Shown in pieces: positions 25,414-33,800 of a stretch of DNA of 64,000 bases. The stretch covers positions 61,509 to 125,508 of the forward strand of contig NZ_FWXV01000017.1 in the NCBI RefSeq assembly GCF_900176515.1, in the 5' to 3' direction. This stretch comes from Kibdelosporangium aridum (GTDB lineage Bacteria > Actinomycetota > Actinomycetes > Mycobacteriales > Pseudonocardiaceae). The notes below the pieces were generated by a model. The model was not told the origin of the DNA, searched no databases, and worked only from the letters and a program-made list of their open reading frames with translations. The position numbers and the translations under genes were made by a program. Every line of letters begins with the position of its first letter. Position 1 is the first letter of the stretch.

Positions 25414-27153
25414 ATGCAACCTGGCGGGCGTGGAAAGTGTCTCTTTAACGTGCTGCAGAAGAGTCCAACGATCCGACGGGTGACCGCTCGCCTGACCGCG
25501 CGGGACGCGGTCGTCATCGGCATCTACGTCCTCGCCGCCGTGCTTCTCTACAGTCGCATGTGGACAGACCTGCGGCATGGGTACCTGTACAACAGCATGC
25601 AGGACCAGAACATGTTCGAGTGGTTCTTCGCCGTGGCGGCCGCGTCGCCGGGCGACGCGTTGTTCACAACGCTGCAGAACTACCCGTTCGGCGTGAACAT
25701 GATGGCCAACACGTCGGTGTTGGGCCTGGGGATCCCGCTCGCGCCGATCACATGGCTCTTCGGCACGACGGTGACGTGGACGCTGGCGCTCACTGCCAGC
25801 GTCGCGGCGAATGCGGCCGGTTGGTACTGGGTGCTCTCCCGGCACATCGTGGACAGCCGGACCGCGGCGGCGGTCGGCGGTGCGTTCTGTGCCTTCGCTC
25901 CGCCGATGATCACGCACGCGACCGCACATCCGAACTTCACCGCGTTGTTCGTGCTGCCGTTCATCGTGTCTCGCGTCATCCTGCTCGCGCGAGGCGAGAA
26001 CATGGTGCGCCACGGGGTCATCCTCGGTTTGCTGGTGGCGTATCAAATCTTCCTCGGCGAGGAACCACTGCTGATCGCGGCGACGGCACTGGTGATCTAC
26101 GCGCTCGCCCGGCCGTCGATCGTGAGCATGCACCTGGTCAAGGGTGTGGGGATCGCCGCACTGGTCACCCTTCCGCTGGTCGCGTATCCCTTATGGCATC
26201 AGTTCTTTGGGCCGCAGAGCTACGACGGCTTAGGCCACGGCCCGGCCGGCAACGACTTGGCGACGGTGACCGCGTTCGGCAGCTACTCGCTCGCGGGCGA
26301 TCCGGAACAAGCAGGCAAGATCGCCATCAACCCGACCGAGGAGAACGCGTTTTTCGGCTGGCCGCTGGTGATCCTGGTGGTGGTGCTGGCGATCTGGCTG
26401 TGGCGGGTGGCTGCGGCCCGTGCACTCGTGATCACCGCGGTCGCGATGGTGGTGCTGTCGCTCGGCTGGGAACTGACCGTGAACGGCGAGAAGACGGGGA
26501 TCCCGTTGCCGTGGGTGATCGTGTCGGAACTGCCGCTGTACGACTCGATGCTCGGTCCTCGCCTGGCCATGGCGTGTGCCCCGGTGATCGGAATCCTGCT
26601 TGCCATGGCGTGTCACCGAATTCTTACGCTTGCCGCGCACGCCACGCACATTCCGTTGCGGCTGCTGTGGTTTGGCGCGCTGGCCGCGATTCTTCTTCCT
26701 ATCGCGCCGACTCCGCTGCCCATCATCGAACGCGCCGACACCCCGGCGTACTTCACTGAAGGGATGTGGCGGGCCCATGCCGGACCGGACAAGTCAGTGA
26801 TGACCGTGCCGCCGGCGAGCGCAGGCCATTCGCTTCCGTTGTACTGGCAGGCCGAGTCGGGTATGGGCTTCGCGCTGGCCGAGGGGTACTTCGTCGGCCC
26901 GGACCGAGACGGGCTCGGTCACTACGGGGCGGTCCAACGGCCGACAAGCCGACTGCTCGACCAGATCGCCCAAGGCTATGACCGCCCGATCGGCCCGTCG
27001 GAGCGCGCACAGGCGCAGATCGATCTGCGGTACTGGCGGGCAGGCGTGATTGTGCTCGGGCCGCACGAACGGCAGCGTGAACTACGTCAGGCATGTGACG
27101 CGCTGTTCGGCAACGGAACCTATGTTGGTGGCGTCTGGACATGGCCTGTGTGA
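25414..27153 (+). CDS. Large polytopic membrane protein, GT-C glycosyltransferase-like
   Basis: A 579-residue protein with about ten to twelve membrane segments and a soluble C-terminal region of about 120 residues. The first periplasmic loop has YNSMQDQNMFEWFFAV, with acidic residues placed as in GT-C enzymes that use lipid-linked sugars, and a later segment has PMITHATAHPNFTALF. No exact family could be assigned. The ATG at 25414, eight bases after GAGG, is preferred; an earlier in-frame start at 25279 would overlap the divergent ABC promoter. It may act on the cell envelope together with that exporter, but this is only adjacency. Confidence 0.7.
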   Translation: MQPGGRGKCLFNVLQKSPTIRRVTARLTARDAVVIGIYVLAAVLLYSRMWTDLRHGYLYNSMQDQNMFEWFFAVAAASPGDALFTTLQNYPFGVNMMANTSVLGLGIPLAPITWLFGTTVTWTLALTASVAANAAGWYWVLSRHIVDSRTAAAVGGAFCAFAPPMITHATAHPNFTALFVLPFIVSRVILLARGENMVRHGVILGLLVAYQIFLGEEPLLIAATALVIYALARPSIVSMHLVKGVGIAALVTLPLVAYPLWHQFFGPQSYDGLGHGPAGNDLATVTAFGSYSLAGDPEQAGKIAINPTEENAFFGWPLVILVVVLAIWLWRVAAARALVITAVAMVVLSLGWELTVNGEKTGIPLPWVIVSELPLYDSMLGPRLAMACAPVIGILLAMACHRILTLAAHATHIPLRLLWFGALAAILLPIAPTPLPIIERADTPAYFTEGMWRAHAGPDKSVMTVPPASAGHSLPLYWQAESGMGFALAEGYFVGPDRDGLGHYGAVQRPTSRLLDQIAQGYDRPIGPSERAQAQIDLRYWRAGVIVLGPHERQRELRQACDALFGNGTYVGGVWTWPV

Positions 27154-27213
27154 CTGGCGTCACACAACCGATGGTGCTTCCGGCACTGTCCCCCAGACGA
27201 AAGGGGGTGGGTT

Positions 27214-27723
27214 GTGCGAGCGTCAGACGAAGAGCATTACACCGAGTACGTGACAACCCGGCTGCCTGCCTTGCGCAGGGTCGCCTATCTGCTGTGTGGG
27301 GACAGCCACCGCGCGGATGACATCGTCCAGAACGCGATCACCAGGTTGTACGTGCACTGGCGGAAGGCACAGTCGGCGGACAACCTCGACGCGTACGTAC
27401 GAACCACGGTGGTCCGAACGTTCCTGAACGAACAACGCACCGGCTGGTTCTCCCGTACCCGTGTGGTCGACGAGCCGCCCGAGGGAATGGTGCGCGACCG
27501 GGACGTCGAAACCAGCCACGTCCTGCACGCGGCCTTGCGCCGGGTGCCGCCAAGACAACGAGCCGTCCTGGTGCTGAGGTTCCTCTACGACATGTCAGTC
27601 ACCGAGGTCGCGGGCGCCTTGCGGTGCTCGGAGGGCAACGTCAAAAGCCAGACCTCGCACGGCCTGGCCACGCTTCGAAAGCAGCTAGGGGAGCACACAT
27701 TGAGCCTGTTGGGCGGGAGGTGA
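27214..27723 (+). CDS. SigE-family ECF RNA polymerase sigma factor
   Basis: A 169-residue sigma factor of the SigE (SigE70-like) actinobacterial group. Region 2 is RVAYLLCGDSHRADDIVQNA followed by RLYVHW; region 4 has LRRVPPRQRAVLVLRFLYDM and a helix-turn-helix with CSEGNVKSQTSHGLATLRKQ. GTG 27214 follows AAAGGGGGTGGG. The next gene encodes a single-pass membrane protein and begins five bases after the stop, the usual arrangement for a sigma factor and its membrane partner. Confidence 0.9.
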   Translation: MRASDEEHYTEYVTTRLPALRRVAYLLCGDSHRADDIVQNAITRLYVHWRKAQSADNLDAYVRTTVVRTFLNEQRTGWFSRTRVVDEPPEGMVRDRDVETSHVLHAALRRVPPRQRAVLVLRFLYDMSVTEVAGALRCSEGNVKSQTSHGLATLRKQLGEHTLSLLGGR

Positions 27724-27728
27724 CGAGC

Positions 27729-28640
27729 ATGAACGAGAACGACGGACTGCAGTTGCTCGCGCCGTTGCGCGAACTCGACCCGGACGCCCGATCCAACGTG
27801 GACATCGAAAAAGCCAAGCGTGTCGGCCGCCGCACCAGCCGACGTCGCGCCGTGGTCGGCGCCGCGGCCGTCGTCGGCGTCTTCGCCCTCGTCGGAATCG
27901 GTGTGCCGGCCCTGTCGGGGGCGTTCTCCCGCGGCGCGGTCGCTCCGGCCGTGACCCCCGCGGAGTTCAACCCGCTGATCGAAGTGGTCACGGTCGGCTC
28001 AGCAGGCGGCTTCCAGCCGCAGTCGTACGAGACCGGCCGTACCCAGCAGGTGATCCGCCTCAAACGAGCCGACGGCGGAACCGGATCGGGCACGATCATC
28101 GTGTACCCGCCAGGCCCGAAACCGGACATGCCGCCCGGTTTGAGCTTCGAATGGACCCCGGGCGCGTGGGCATGGATCAGGCTGGACGGCCCGGAACCCG
28201 ACATGCAGGCCCGTGCCGACCGCGTGCGGCAGAGCGTGAACGCGGTGCCGAACAAGTTCGCGAAGGTCCCGTTCACCCTGGACCGTTCGGCGGAGGACTG
28301 GATGAAGGTCGCCAACATCGCGACGTTCTACGACAACCGGCCCGGCGACCCGAGCAGGGTCACGCTGAATTTCAGCCGCGATGGCCTGCCAGGCACGCCG
28401 TCCATGTCGATCGTGGCGAGCGAGGACGGCTATGGGCCTGGGGTCAAGGAGAACCTCGGCGGTCACGAGGCCACGGTGACCGAGGCGTACGTCGCGATGA
28501 CTGACCGGGCATCGGGATTGAACGCCATAGCTATGACTGACCCGGCGAGCATCCCGGCCGCCAAGCAGGTGATCGCCACCTTGCAGTTCGTGCCGGATGC
28601 GACGAACCCCGCGAAGTGGGTCGCCAACCTGTTCCGCTGA
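27729..28640 (+). CDS. Single-pass membrane protein paired with the sigma factor
   Basis: A 303-residue protein. A 40-residue cytosolic N-terminus with many basic residues is followed by one membrane segment (about residues 42-62, AAAVVGVFALVGIGVPAL) and a large external domain. It has no zinc-binding anti-sigma motif, but the topology and the position after an ECF sigma gene suggest an anti-sigma or sensor role. ATG 27729 is eight bases after GGGAGG. The external part has no motif I recognise. A terminator hairpin follows the stop. Confidence 0.75.
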   Translation: MNENDGLQLLAPLRELDPDARSNVDIEKAKRVGRRTSRRRAVVGAAAVVGVFALVGIGVPALSGAFSRGAVAPAVTPAEFNPLIEVVTVGSAGGFQPQSYETGRTQQVIRLKRADGGTGSGTIIVYPPGPKPDMPPGLSFEWTPGAWAWIRLDGPEPDMQARADRVRQSVNAVPNKFAKVPFTLDRSAEDWMKVANIATFYDNRPGDPSRVTLNFSRDGLPGTPSMSIVASEDGYGPGVKENLGGHEATVTEAYVAMTDRASGLNAIAMTDPASIPAAKQVIATLQFVPDATNPAKWVANLFR

Positions 28641-28647
28641 TCAGGCT

Positions 28648-28675
28648 CGCCCCGGGCACTCCGGTGTCCGGGGCG
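28648..28675 (+). terminator. Terminator after the sigma factor operon
   Basis: CGCCCCGG and CCGGGGCG form a perfect 8-bp stem seven bases after the stop codon, with a 12-base loop. Confidence 0.75.
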
Positions 28676-28753
28676 CAGCCTTGTGAGCCCTGTTTCCCCA
28701 GCTCAACGCTTGTGCGGAGCAAAACTGTCGTACCCCTGGGATAGCGTGAAAAT

Positions 28754-28830
28754 CAGGGGGTCCCCCTGGCGGATTCCTGGTGGGGAGGGGCTTGGCCAAG
28801 GGGCGGTACGGGGGCAGGGGGAGCTGGGGG
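28754..28830 (+). repeat. G-rich tract with palindrome, possible G-quadruplex
   Basis: A CAGGGGG-T-CCCCCTG palindrome (28754-28768) is followed by six runs of four or more G within 50 bases (28782-28830), including GGGGAGGGG. The stretch lies between the two convergent terminators and codes for nothing that I can see. Confidence 0.6.
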
Positions 28831-28833
28831 TAT

Positions 28834-28868
28834 GTGAAAAGGGACAGGCTCGGCCTGTCCCTTTTCAC
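28834..28868 (-). terminator. Terminator of the sepH transcript
   Basis: GTGAAAAGGGACAGGC pairs perfectly over 16 bases with GCCTGTCCCTTTTCAC around a TCG loop. It lies 51 bases downstream of the sepH stop and can act in both directions. Confidence 0.88.
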
Positions 28869-28919
28869 TGTCTTTTGGCTGCGGTCGGCCCTGGCCGGAG
28901 CGCACGCCCGGCGCTGCTG

Positions 28920-30065
28920 TCAGCCTCGGTTGGAGCGGACACCCAGCAGGACGTCCTCCCACGCGGGCACCACCGGGTGGTTCTTCTTCTTGCCGCGCCG
29001 CGGCGCTGGCTTCTCCTTGGCGGCTTCCGGCTTGGGCTCTGGCTCGGGCACCAGTTCTTCTTGCACCGGCTTGGTCGAAGCCGCCGCAGGCTCAGCAGCA
29101 GGAGCGGGCTCCGGCTCAGGCTGGGCAACAGGCTCCGGCTCAGCCGGTGGCTGGTGAACCGCGGCTGGAGCGGCCGGAACAGCGGGCGCAGCGGGCGCAG
29201 GAGGTGCAGGAGCAGCTGGGGCGGGCTCCGGCTCCCGATAAACAGGCTCGGGTTCCCGGTGCACAGGCTCCGGCTCCGGCTGAACGACCGGCTCCGGCTC
29301 CTGGTAAACGGGCTCAGCCGAAGCCGAAGCCGAAGCCGGGGTCGAAGTCGAAGCAGGTGCAGGTGGTGCCGGTGCCGGGGCGGAAGCCGGAGTCGAAGCC
29401 GCAGGATCCGGACGCGGCGGAGCCTCCACCGCAAGCGCTTGCCGAGCCAGCTCGGTCACCGGCCGGACGGTCCGCAAAGACCTGTTCGGGTTCGGGTCGA
29501 GCAGGTCATGGGCGTGATCGTCGAGCGGGGTCACCGTGCCGCCGTGGGCACCCGGGTGGAAGGACCAGTGCGCGTGGTTGTCCGAGCGGCCTGCCGTCCA
29601 GCGCAGCTGGACGATCCACTTGTTCTCCTCGTTCTTCCACGAGTCCCAGACCGCCTCCGAGTACTCCTGGCCGCGCAGGCCGAACGCGTGCGCGCAGACC
29701 TCGCCGAGCGTCTGCACGTCCGGGCCGTCCTCACGTACGGGGTGGGCGCGCTGGGCCAGGTCGGCCGTGCGGGACCGTTCGAGCAGCACCGGGTAGGCGA
29801 ACCGTTCGACCTTGTCCTCCGGCAGGCCGGACGCCTCGGCGACCTGTGCGACGGACTCACCCGCACGGATGCGGGCCTGTATTTCACGTGGGCGCATCTG
29901 GCTCTCCAGCTCGATTTCGATCTGGCCGAGTCTGGTGACGTCGCCACGGGCGGCCGCACGCAGCCGCTCGTCCGCCGGCAGTTGGAAACGCTCGCCACGC
30001 ATCGGGTCTTCGAGGATGACAGTCTTGCCATCCTCTCCGAGCCCGACAACTCGCAGCGCGCGCAC
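28920..30065 (-). CDS. sepH: Septation protein SepH
   Basis: A 381-residue cytosolic protein of the DUF3071/SepH family, which binds FtsZ and promotes its assembly at division sites in actinobacteria. The conserved N-terminal domain (about residues 1-200) has RALRVVGLGEDGKTVILEDP at its start and a helix-turn-helix segment, AQVAEASGLPEDKVERFAYP. A low-complexity Pro/Ala/Glu linker of about 130 residues with EPEPV repeats follows, and the short conserved tail PAWEDVLLGVRSNR closes it. GTG 30065, six bases after GGGAGG, is chosen; an eight-codon longer frame lacks a ribosome site. The mycobacterial counterpart is Rv0883c. Confidence 0.9.
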   Translation of the reverse strand: MRALRVVGLGEDGKTVILEDPMRGERFQLPADERLRAAARGDVTRLGQIEIELESQMRPREIQARIRAGESVAQVAEASGLPEDKVERFAYPVLLERSRTADLAQRAHPVREDGPDVQTLGEVCAHAFGLRGQEYSEAVWDSWKNEENKWIVQLRWTAGRSDNHAHWSFHPGAHGGTVTPLDDHAHDLLDPNPNRSLRTVRPVTELARQALAVEAPPRPDPAASTPASAPAPAPPAPASTSTPASASASAEPVYQEPEPVVQPEPEPVHREPEPVYREPEPAPAAPAPPAPAAPAVPAAPAAVHQPPAEPEPVAQPEPEPAPAAEPAAASTKPVQEELVPEPEPKPEAAKEKPAPRRGKKKNHPVVPAWEDVLLGVRSNRG

Positions 30066-30109
30066 CTCAAGCCTCCCGAATGACTTCACCTCGCTGACTT
30101 TGTGACGTT

Positions 30110-30150
30110 ATTACGGCGCGCCTCCTTGACGAAGTAGGCGCGCCGCGCCT
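30110..30150. promoter_or_regulatory. GGCGCGCC pair in the sepH / GT87 divergent region
   Basis: Two copies of the self-complementary octamer GGCGCGCC are separated by 14 bases within the 178-bp divergent promoter region. They can form a hairpin or a double operator. No binding protein is evident. Confidence 0.4.
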
Positions 30151-30243
30151 CAGCGAGATACTCACATCGATCTTCCCGCATCCCCAGCGGATTCGCACTC
30201 CTTTAGCCAGTACTTTGGTTAGGCAGAACGGAGGAAACACACG

Positions 30244-31611
30244 GTGCGGGGGAGAACGCTTGTCCTGATCATCGCAGCCGAGCTGGCCGTCGTAGGGCTG
30301 ATCAGCTGGCTGAAGGTGTTGGACGGCATGGATTTCGAGATCTACCGGCTTGGCGCATTGACATGGCTGCAGGGCGGTGATCCTTACGGTGTGTTGCCGC
30401 CGACACGCCGCGGCATACATTTGCCGTTCACCTATCCGCCGTTCGCCATCCTCACGTTCCTGCCCGCGACTTTGGTGTCCGCGTGGGCGGGTTTCCTTGT
30501 CCTCACCGTGATCTCCATCGTGCTGCTGCCCGCGGTCGTGTTCGTCTTCCTGGTGACCTTGCGTGGCCGGGAAAAGGGCCTTGTCCTGCCCGCCTTCGTC
30601 GCGATCGGCGTGCAGTTGCTCGCCGCGGGCATGGATCCCGTCCGGTCGACGCTCGGTTACGGCCAGATCAACATGGTGCTGATGGCACTCGTGGCCGCCG
30701 ACTGCTTGCTGCCCAACAAGCGTTTTCGCGGTGCGCTGATCGGCCTGGCCGCGGCGATCAAGCTCACGCCTGCCGTCTTCCTCCTGTTCTTCCTGGTGCG
30801 CAAGGACTATCGGGCGGCCATGCGCGCGGGTGTGACTTTCCTCGCCGCGACTGCCGTGGCTTTCGTGGTACTGCCCGGCAGTTCGGTCACGTACTGGACC
30901 GTGTTGTTGTTCAACGGGGAACGAATTGGCGGTCCGGATTACGTTGGCAACCAGTCACTTCGCGGCGCGTTCGCCCGGTTGTCCGTTGATTTCTGGTGGG
31001 TTCTGCCCGCCGCGGTGATCATTGCCTTGACAGTGTTCGTAATACGGCGTACCAGCGTGCCAGTCGGACTGGCCGTAACGGCGTTGTGCGGTTTGCTCGT
31101 GTCGCCGATTTCCTGGGTGCACCACTGGGTTTGGCTCGTGCCGGTGCTGGTGGTGTTCGGCTGGGTCGCGATCACTGAGCGTCGCATCGGCATGGCCGCG
31201 GCGGTGGTGCTGGCCGCGGGTGTCGCGGTCTACTCGCCGATCTGGCAGTTCGAGCAAGGCGGGTGGAGCGACGGGATCTGGCAACAAGCCGTCAGCGACA
31301 TCTACGTACTCGCCGGGATCATCCTGTTGGGCGTGGCCGTGGCGTACGCGGGCGGCAGGTCGACCCGCAGATCCAGTCCGCCGGACGGTCGAGCGGCCAC
31401 CCCGATCGACCCGTCGTGGGCCTTGACCACGGATCGCACGATCGACAGCCCCAATCCCGAGCCGCCGGACGTGGCCGTGCGCTCCAGCCTGCGGAAGGGC
31501 TCGAACAACCCGGGCAGCGCCTCCACCGGCACCACGGGCCCGGAGTTGACCACGCGCACCGCGGGCGAATCGCCCACTTCGACCGAAACGCAACCGCCGG
31601 GCTCGTTGTAG
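30244..31611 (+). CDS. GT87 (DUF2029) family membrane mannosyltransferase-like protein
   Basis: A 455-residue frame with about ten membrane segments in the first 375 residues. The first external loop has GMDFEIYRLGALTWLQGGDPYG, read as GMDFEIYRLG then ALTWLQGGDPYG, the GT87 signature, followed by FTYPPFAIL. Related enzymes (PimE and mycobacterial arabino/mannosyltransferases) use polyprenyl-phosphate mannose to build envelope glycans. GTG 30244 is nine bases after GGAGG. The last 80 codons after the final membrane segment are hydrophilic, have no family similarity and overlap the convergent kinase gene, so they look like read-through sequence. Confidence 0.85.
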   Translation: MRGRTLVLIIAAELAVVGLISWLKVLDGMDFEIYRLGALTWLQGGDPYGVLPPTRRGIHLPFTYPPFAILTFLPATLVSAWAGFLVLTVISIVLLPAVVFVFLVTLRGREKGLVLPAFVAIGVQLLAAGMDPVRSTLGYGQINMVLMALVAADCLLPNKRFRGALIGLAAAIKLTPAVFLLFFLVRKDYRAAMRAGVTFLAATAVAFVVLPGSSVTYWTVLLFNGERIGGPDYVGNQSLRGAFARLSVDFWWVLPAAVIIALTVFVIRRTSVPVGLAVTALCGLLVSPISWVHHWVWLVPVLVVFGWVAITERRIGMAAAVVLAAGVAVYSPIWQFEQGGWSDGIWQQAVSDIYVLAGIILLGVAVAYAGGRSTRRSSPPDGRAATPIDPSWALTTDRTIDSPNPEPPDVAVRSSLRKGSNNPGSASTGTTGPELTTRTAGESPTSTETQPPGSL

Positions 31612-32468
31612 CGGATCGCGTTGTGCACGAGGTTGGTGATCAGCCGCTCGAGCAGCACGGGATCACCGGCCACAGTCCGCGGCCGGATTCGCTTCTTGAT
31701 CGTCACGTTGTGCTGGTCGGCCAGGCCGATCGAGCCGACCAGCACGGTCTGCGCGACCTCGTCCAGCCGGACGGGGACGCGGCCGCGCAGGCCGCGGTCG
31801 CTGCGCGCGAGCACCAGCAGACCCTCGATCAGCCGTTCGCTGCGCTCGTTCGTGATGAGCAGGTGCTCGCCGAGTTTGCGCAGGTCAGGCGAGGCTTTCG
31901 GGTCCGCCATGGCGACTTCGACGAGTGTTCGCTGCACGGCCAGCGGCGTGCGCAGTTCGTGTGAGGCGTTCGCGACGAAGTGCGTCTGGCTGTCGAAGGC
32001 CGACGCGAGCCGGTCGAGCATCCCGTCGAAGGTGTTGGCCAGCTCTTTCAGCTCGTCGTCCGGGCCGTCGAGGTGGATGCGCCGGTTCAGGCTCTCCGCA
32101 CCGAGCCTGCGGGCGGTGGCCGTGATCGTGTGCACCGGCCGCAGCACGCGGCCCGCGATGTACCAGGACGCCAGCGCCGCGACCCCGCCCGCGACCAGCA
32201 GTGCGATGCCCGAAGTCATCAACATCGTCTGGATCGTCGACGCCCGGTAGTCCGCGACGGTGTCGAGGGTCTGCGTGCGCTGCAGAGAGACGCCGCCGCT
32301 GTCCGGGTAGATGTCCGACGTGGTCGGCATCGCCGCGACGAACGAGGCTGGCTGGGGCAGAACGCCCACCAGCAGCAGGTAGTTGATCACCACGAGCACC
32401 ACGCCGACGGCCATGAAGACGAAGCCGTAGATGACCGTCAGGCGGGTGCGTACCGACCAGCGCTTCAT
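31302..32468 (-). CDS. Sensor histidine kinase (OmpR-type system)
   Basis: A 388-residue membrane kinase. Two membrane segments (about residues 12-36 and 83-105) enclose a 45-residue external loop. A HAMP region leads to the H-box FVANASHELRTPLAVQRTL, then the N-box NLVHNAIRYNEPGG and the G-box GSGLGLSIVRSVVKAHDGS. Its start overlaps the response regulator stop by four bases. The C-terminus overlaps the convergent GT87 frame by 310 bases. It probably controls the divergent efflux operon. Confidence 0.92.
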   Translation of the reverse strand: MKRWSVRTRLTVIYGFVFMAVGVVLVVINYLLLVGVLPQPASFVAAMPTTSDIYPDSGGVSLQRTQTLDTVADYRASTIQTMLMTSGIALLVAGGVAALASWYIAGRVLRPVHTITATARRLGAESLNRRIHLDGPDDELKELANTFDGMLDRLASAFDSQTHFVANASHELRTPLAVQRTLVEVAMADPKASPDLRKLGEHLLITNERSERLIEGLLVLARSDRGLRGRVPVRLDEVAQTVLVGSIGLADQHNVTIKKRIRPRTVAGDPVLLERLITNLVHNAIRYNEPGGCVSVEVGDSPAVRVVNSGPVVPVEALPGLFEPFRRLERTATSGGSGLGLSIVRSVVKAHDGSIGVAARPSGGLDLRVDLPPAYATATPNRMIPAST

Positions 32469-33121
32469 GACAGCCGGTACCCGGCGCCTGGCAGCGTGTC
32501 GATCACCGGCGGATCACCCAGTTTGCGCCGCAAGGTCATCACCGCCACCCGGACGGCGTTGGTGAACGGATCGGTGTGCTCGTCCCATGCTTTCTCCAGT
32601 AGATCCTCGGCGCTGACCACGGCACCTTCCGCGCGCATCAGCACCTCGAGCACCGCGAACTCCTTGGGTGACAGCGAGAGGTGTTTGCCGTCACGAGACG
32701 CCTGGTGCCGCGGCAGATCCAGGACCACACCGGACCGTTCGAGCACGGGCGGCAACGCGGGCCGGGCCCGCCGCGCAAGCGCTTGCACCCGGGCGACCAG
32801 CTCGTCGAAGGCGAACGGTTTGGTGAGGTAGTCGTCGGCGCCCAGGCGCAGGCCGGCCACGCGATCGGTCACGTCACCCGCGGCGGTCAGCATCAGCACC
32901 TTGGCCTCGCCTCCCGCGCTGATGAGCGACCGGCAGACGTCGTCACCGTGCACTTTCGGCAGGTCGCGGTCCAGCACCACGACGTCGTAGCTGTGCACAT
33001 GGACGCGTTCAAGGGCGGCGTCACCGTCGTAGACGACGTCCACTGCCATGGAAAGCCGCCGCAATCCCTCGGCCAGGGTGTCGGCGAGCAGTCGTTCATC
33101 CTCGACGACCAGAACGCGCAT
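32465..33121 (-). CDS. OmpR-family response regulator
   Basis: A 218-residue regulator. The receiver domain has the acidic pair VVEDE, phospho-acceptor Asp51 in VVVLDRDLP, and the conserved Lys in YLTKPFAF. The winged-helix DNA-binding domain has LSPKEFAVLEVLMRAEGAVV and ends VIDTLPGAGYRL. First gene of the two-gene system, divergent from a lipoprotein gene across a 142-bp region that holds a TTAAGCG repeat set, the likely binding site. Confidence 0.93.
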   Translation of the reverse strand: MRVLVVEDERLLADTLAEGLRRLSMAVDVVYDGDAALERVHVHSYDVVVLDRDLPKVHGDDVCRSLISAGGEAKVLMLTAAGDVTDRVAGLRLGADDYLTKPFAFDELVARVQALARRARPALPPVLERSGVVLDLPRHQASRDGKHLSLSPKEFAVLEVLMRAEGAVVSAEDLLEKAWDEHTDPFTNAVRVAVMTLRRKLGDPPVIDTLPGAGYRLS

Positions 33122-33144
33122 GTGGACAGTGTCCCTGAACTGGG

Positions 33145-33175
33145 GTTAAGCGCGAGATAAGCGCTTTCGCTTAAC
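33145..33175. promoter_or_regulatory. Likely response regulator operator between the kinase system and efflux operon
   Basis: GTTAAGCG and CGCTTAAC form a perfect inverted repeat 15 bases apart, and a further GATAAGCG copy lies inside, giving two direct and one inverted half-site. It is 24 bases upstream of the regulator start, in the shared promoter region. Confidence 0.6.
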
Positions 33176-33263
33176 GCGCTCGAACCGGTCGGTCTCTAGA
33201 AATCGTGACCAGCGGGTCCGGGCTGTCGGGGGCCAGACCCGCCAGACGAGAAAGGGAGATCAC

Positions 33264-33800
33264 ATGGGATCCAGGTGGCGCCTCGCCGCCGTGGCCTCGT
33301 TGTTCGTCCTGGCGACGGCGTGCGGCAGCGACTCCGGCGGTGACAAGGTCGCTTCGCTCGGGGACGGCAAGGGCGGAAACGCCCAGAACAGCGAGAACAA
33401 GAACGACGGCAAGACCGACGAGGACCGGATGCGTGAGTTCGCGAAGTGCATGCGTGACCACGGCGTCGACATGCCCGACCCAGGCCCCGACGGAAGCATG
33501 GCCGCGACCCGGGTGGAGGCGGGTGACGAGGAGAAGATGAACAAGGCGGGGGAGGCGTGCAACAAGCTTCTGCCCAACGGTGGCAAGCCGAAGCCGCTTT
33601 CGCCCGAGGACCTGGACAAGGCCCGCCAGAGGGCCAAGTGCATGCGTGAGCACGGGTTCGACTGGCCCGACCCGGACCCGAACGGCGGGCAGGCCGGCAT
33701 CTCCATCGACCTCAGTGGCGACAAGGAGAAGCTCGACAAGGCCTTCAAGGAATGCGGCATGGAGATGATGGGCGTGCCGGCAGCCGGAGGCGGCAAGTGA
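33264..33800 (+). CDS. Lipoprotein with duplicated KCMR-HG-D motif
   Basis: A 178-residue protein with a lipid signal ending LATAC (Cys20) and a charged, glycine-rich spacer. Two copies of a small module follow: KCMRDHGVDMPDPGPDGS near residue 62 and KCMREHGFDWPDPDPNGG near residue 128, each followed by another cysteine. Four cysteines could form disulfides or bind metal. I know no function. It heads an operon with a membrane-fusion-like protein (four-base overlap) and MacB-type genes, so it may capture or sense the exported substrate outside the membrane. Confidence 0.8.
   Translation: MGSRWRLAAVASLFVLATACGSDSGGDKVASLGDGKGGNAQNSENKNDGKTDEDRMREFAKCMRDHGVDMPDPGPDGSMAATRVEAGDEEKMNKAGEACNKLLPNGGKPKPLSPEDLDKARQRAKCMREHGFDWPDPDPNGGQAGISIDLSGDKEKLDKAFKECGMEMMGVPAAGGGK

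Noticed and set aside
30195..30235. Second iron box before the GT87 gene (GGTTAGGC)
   Set aside because: Only the left half matches; overall 13 of 19 without symmetry, and the target is not an iron gene.
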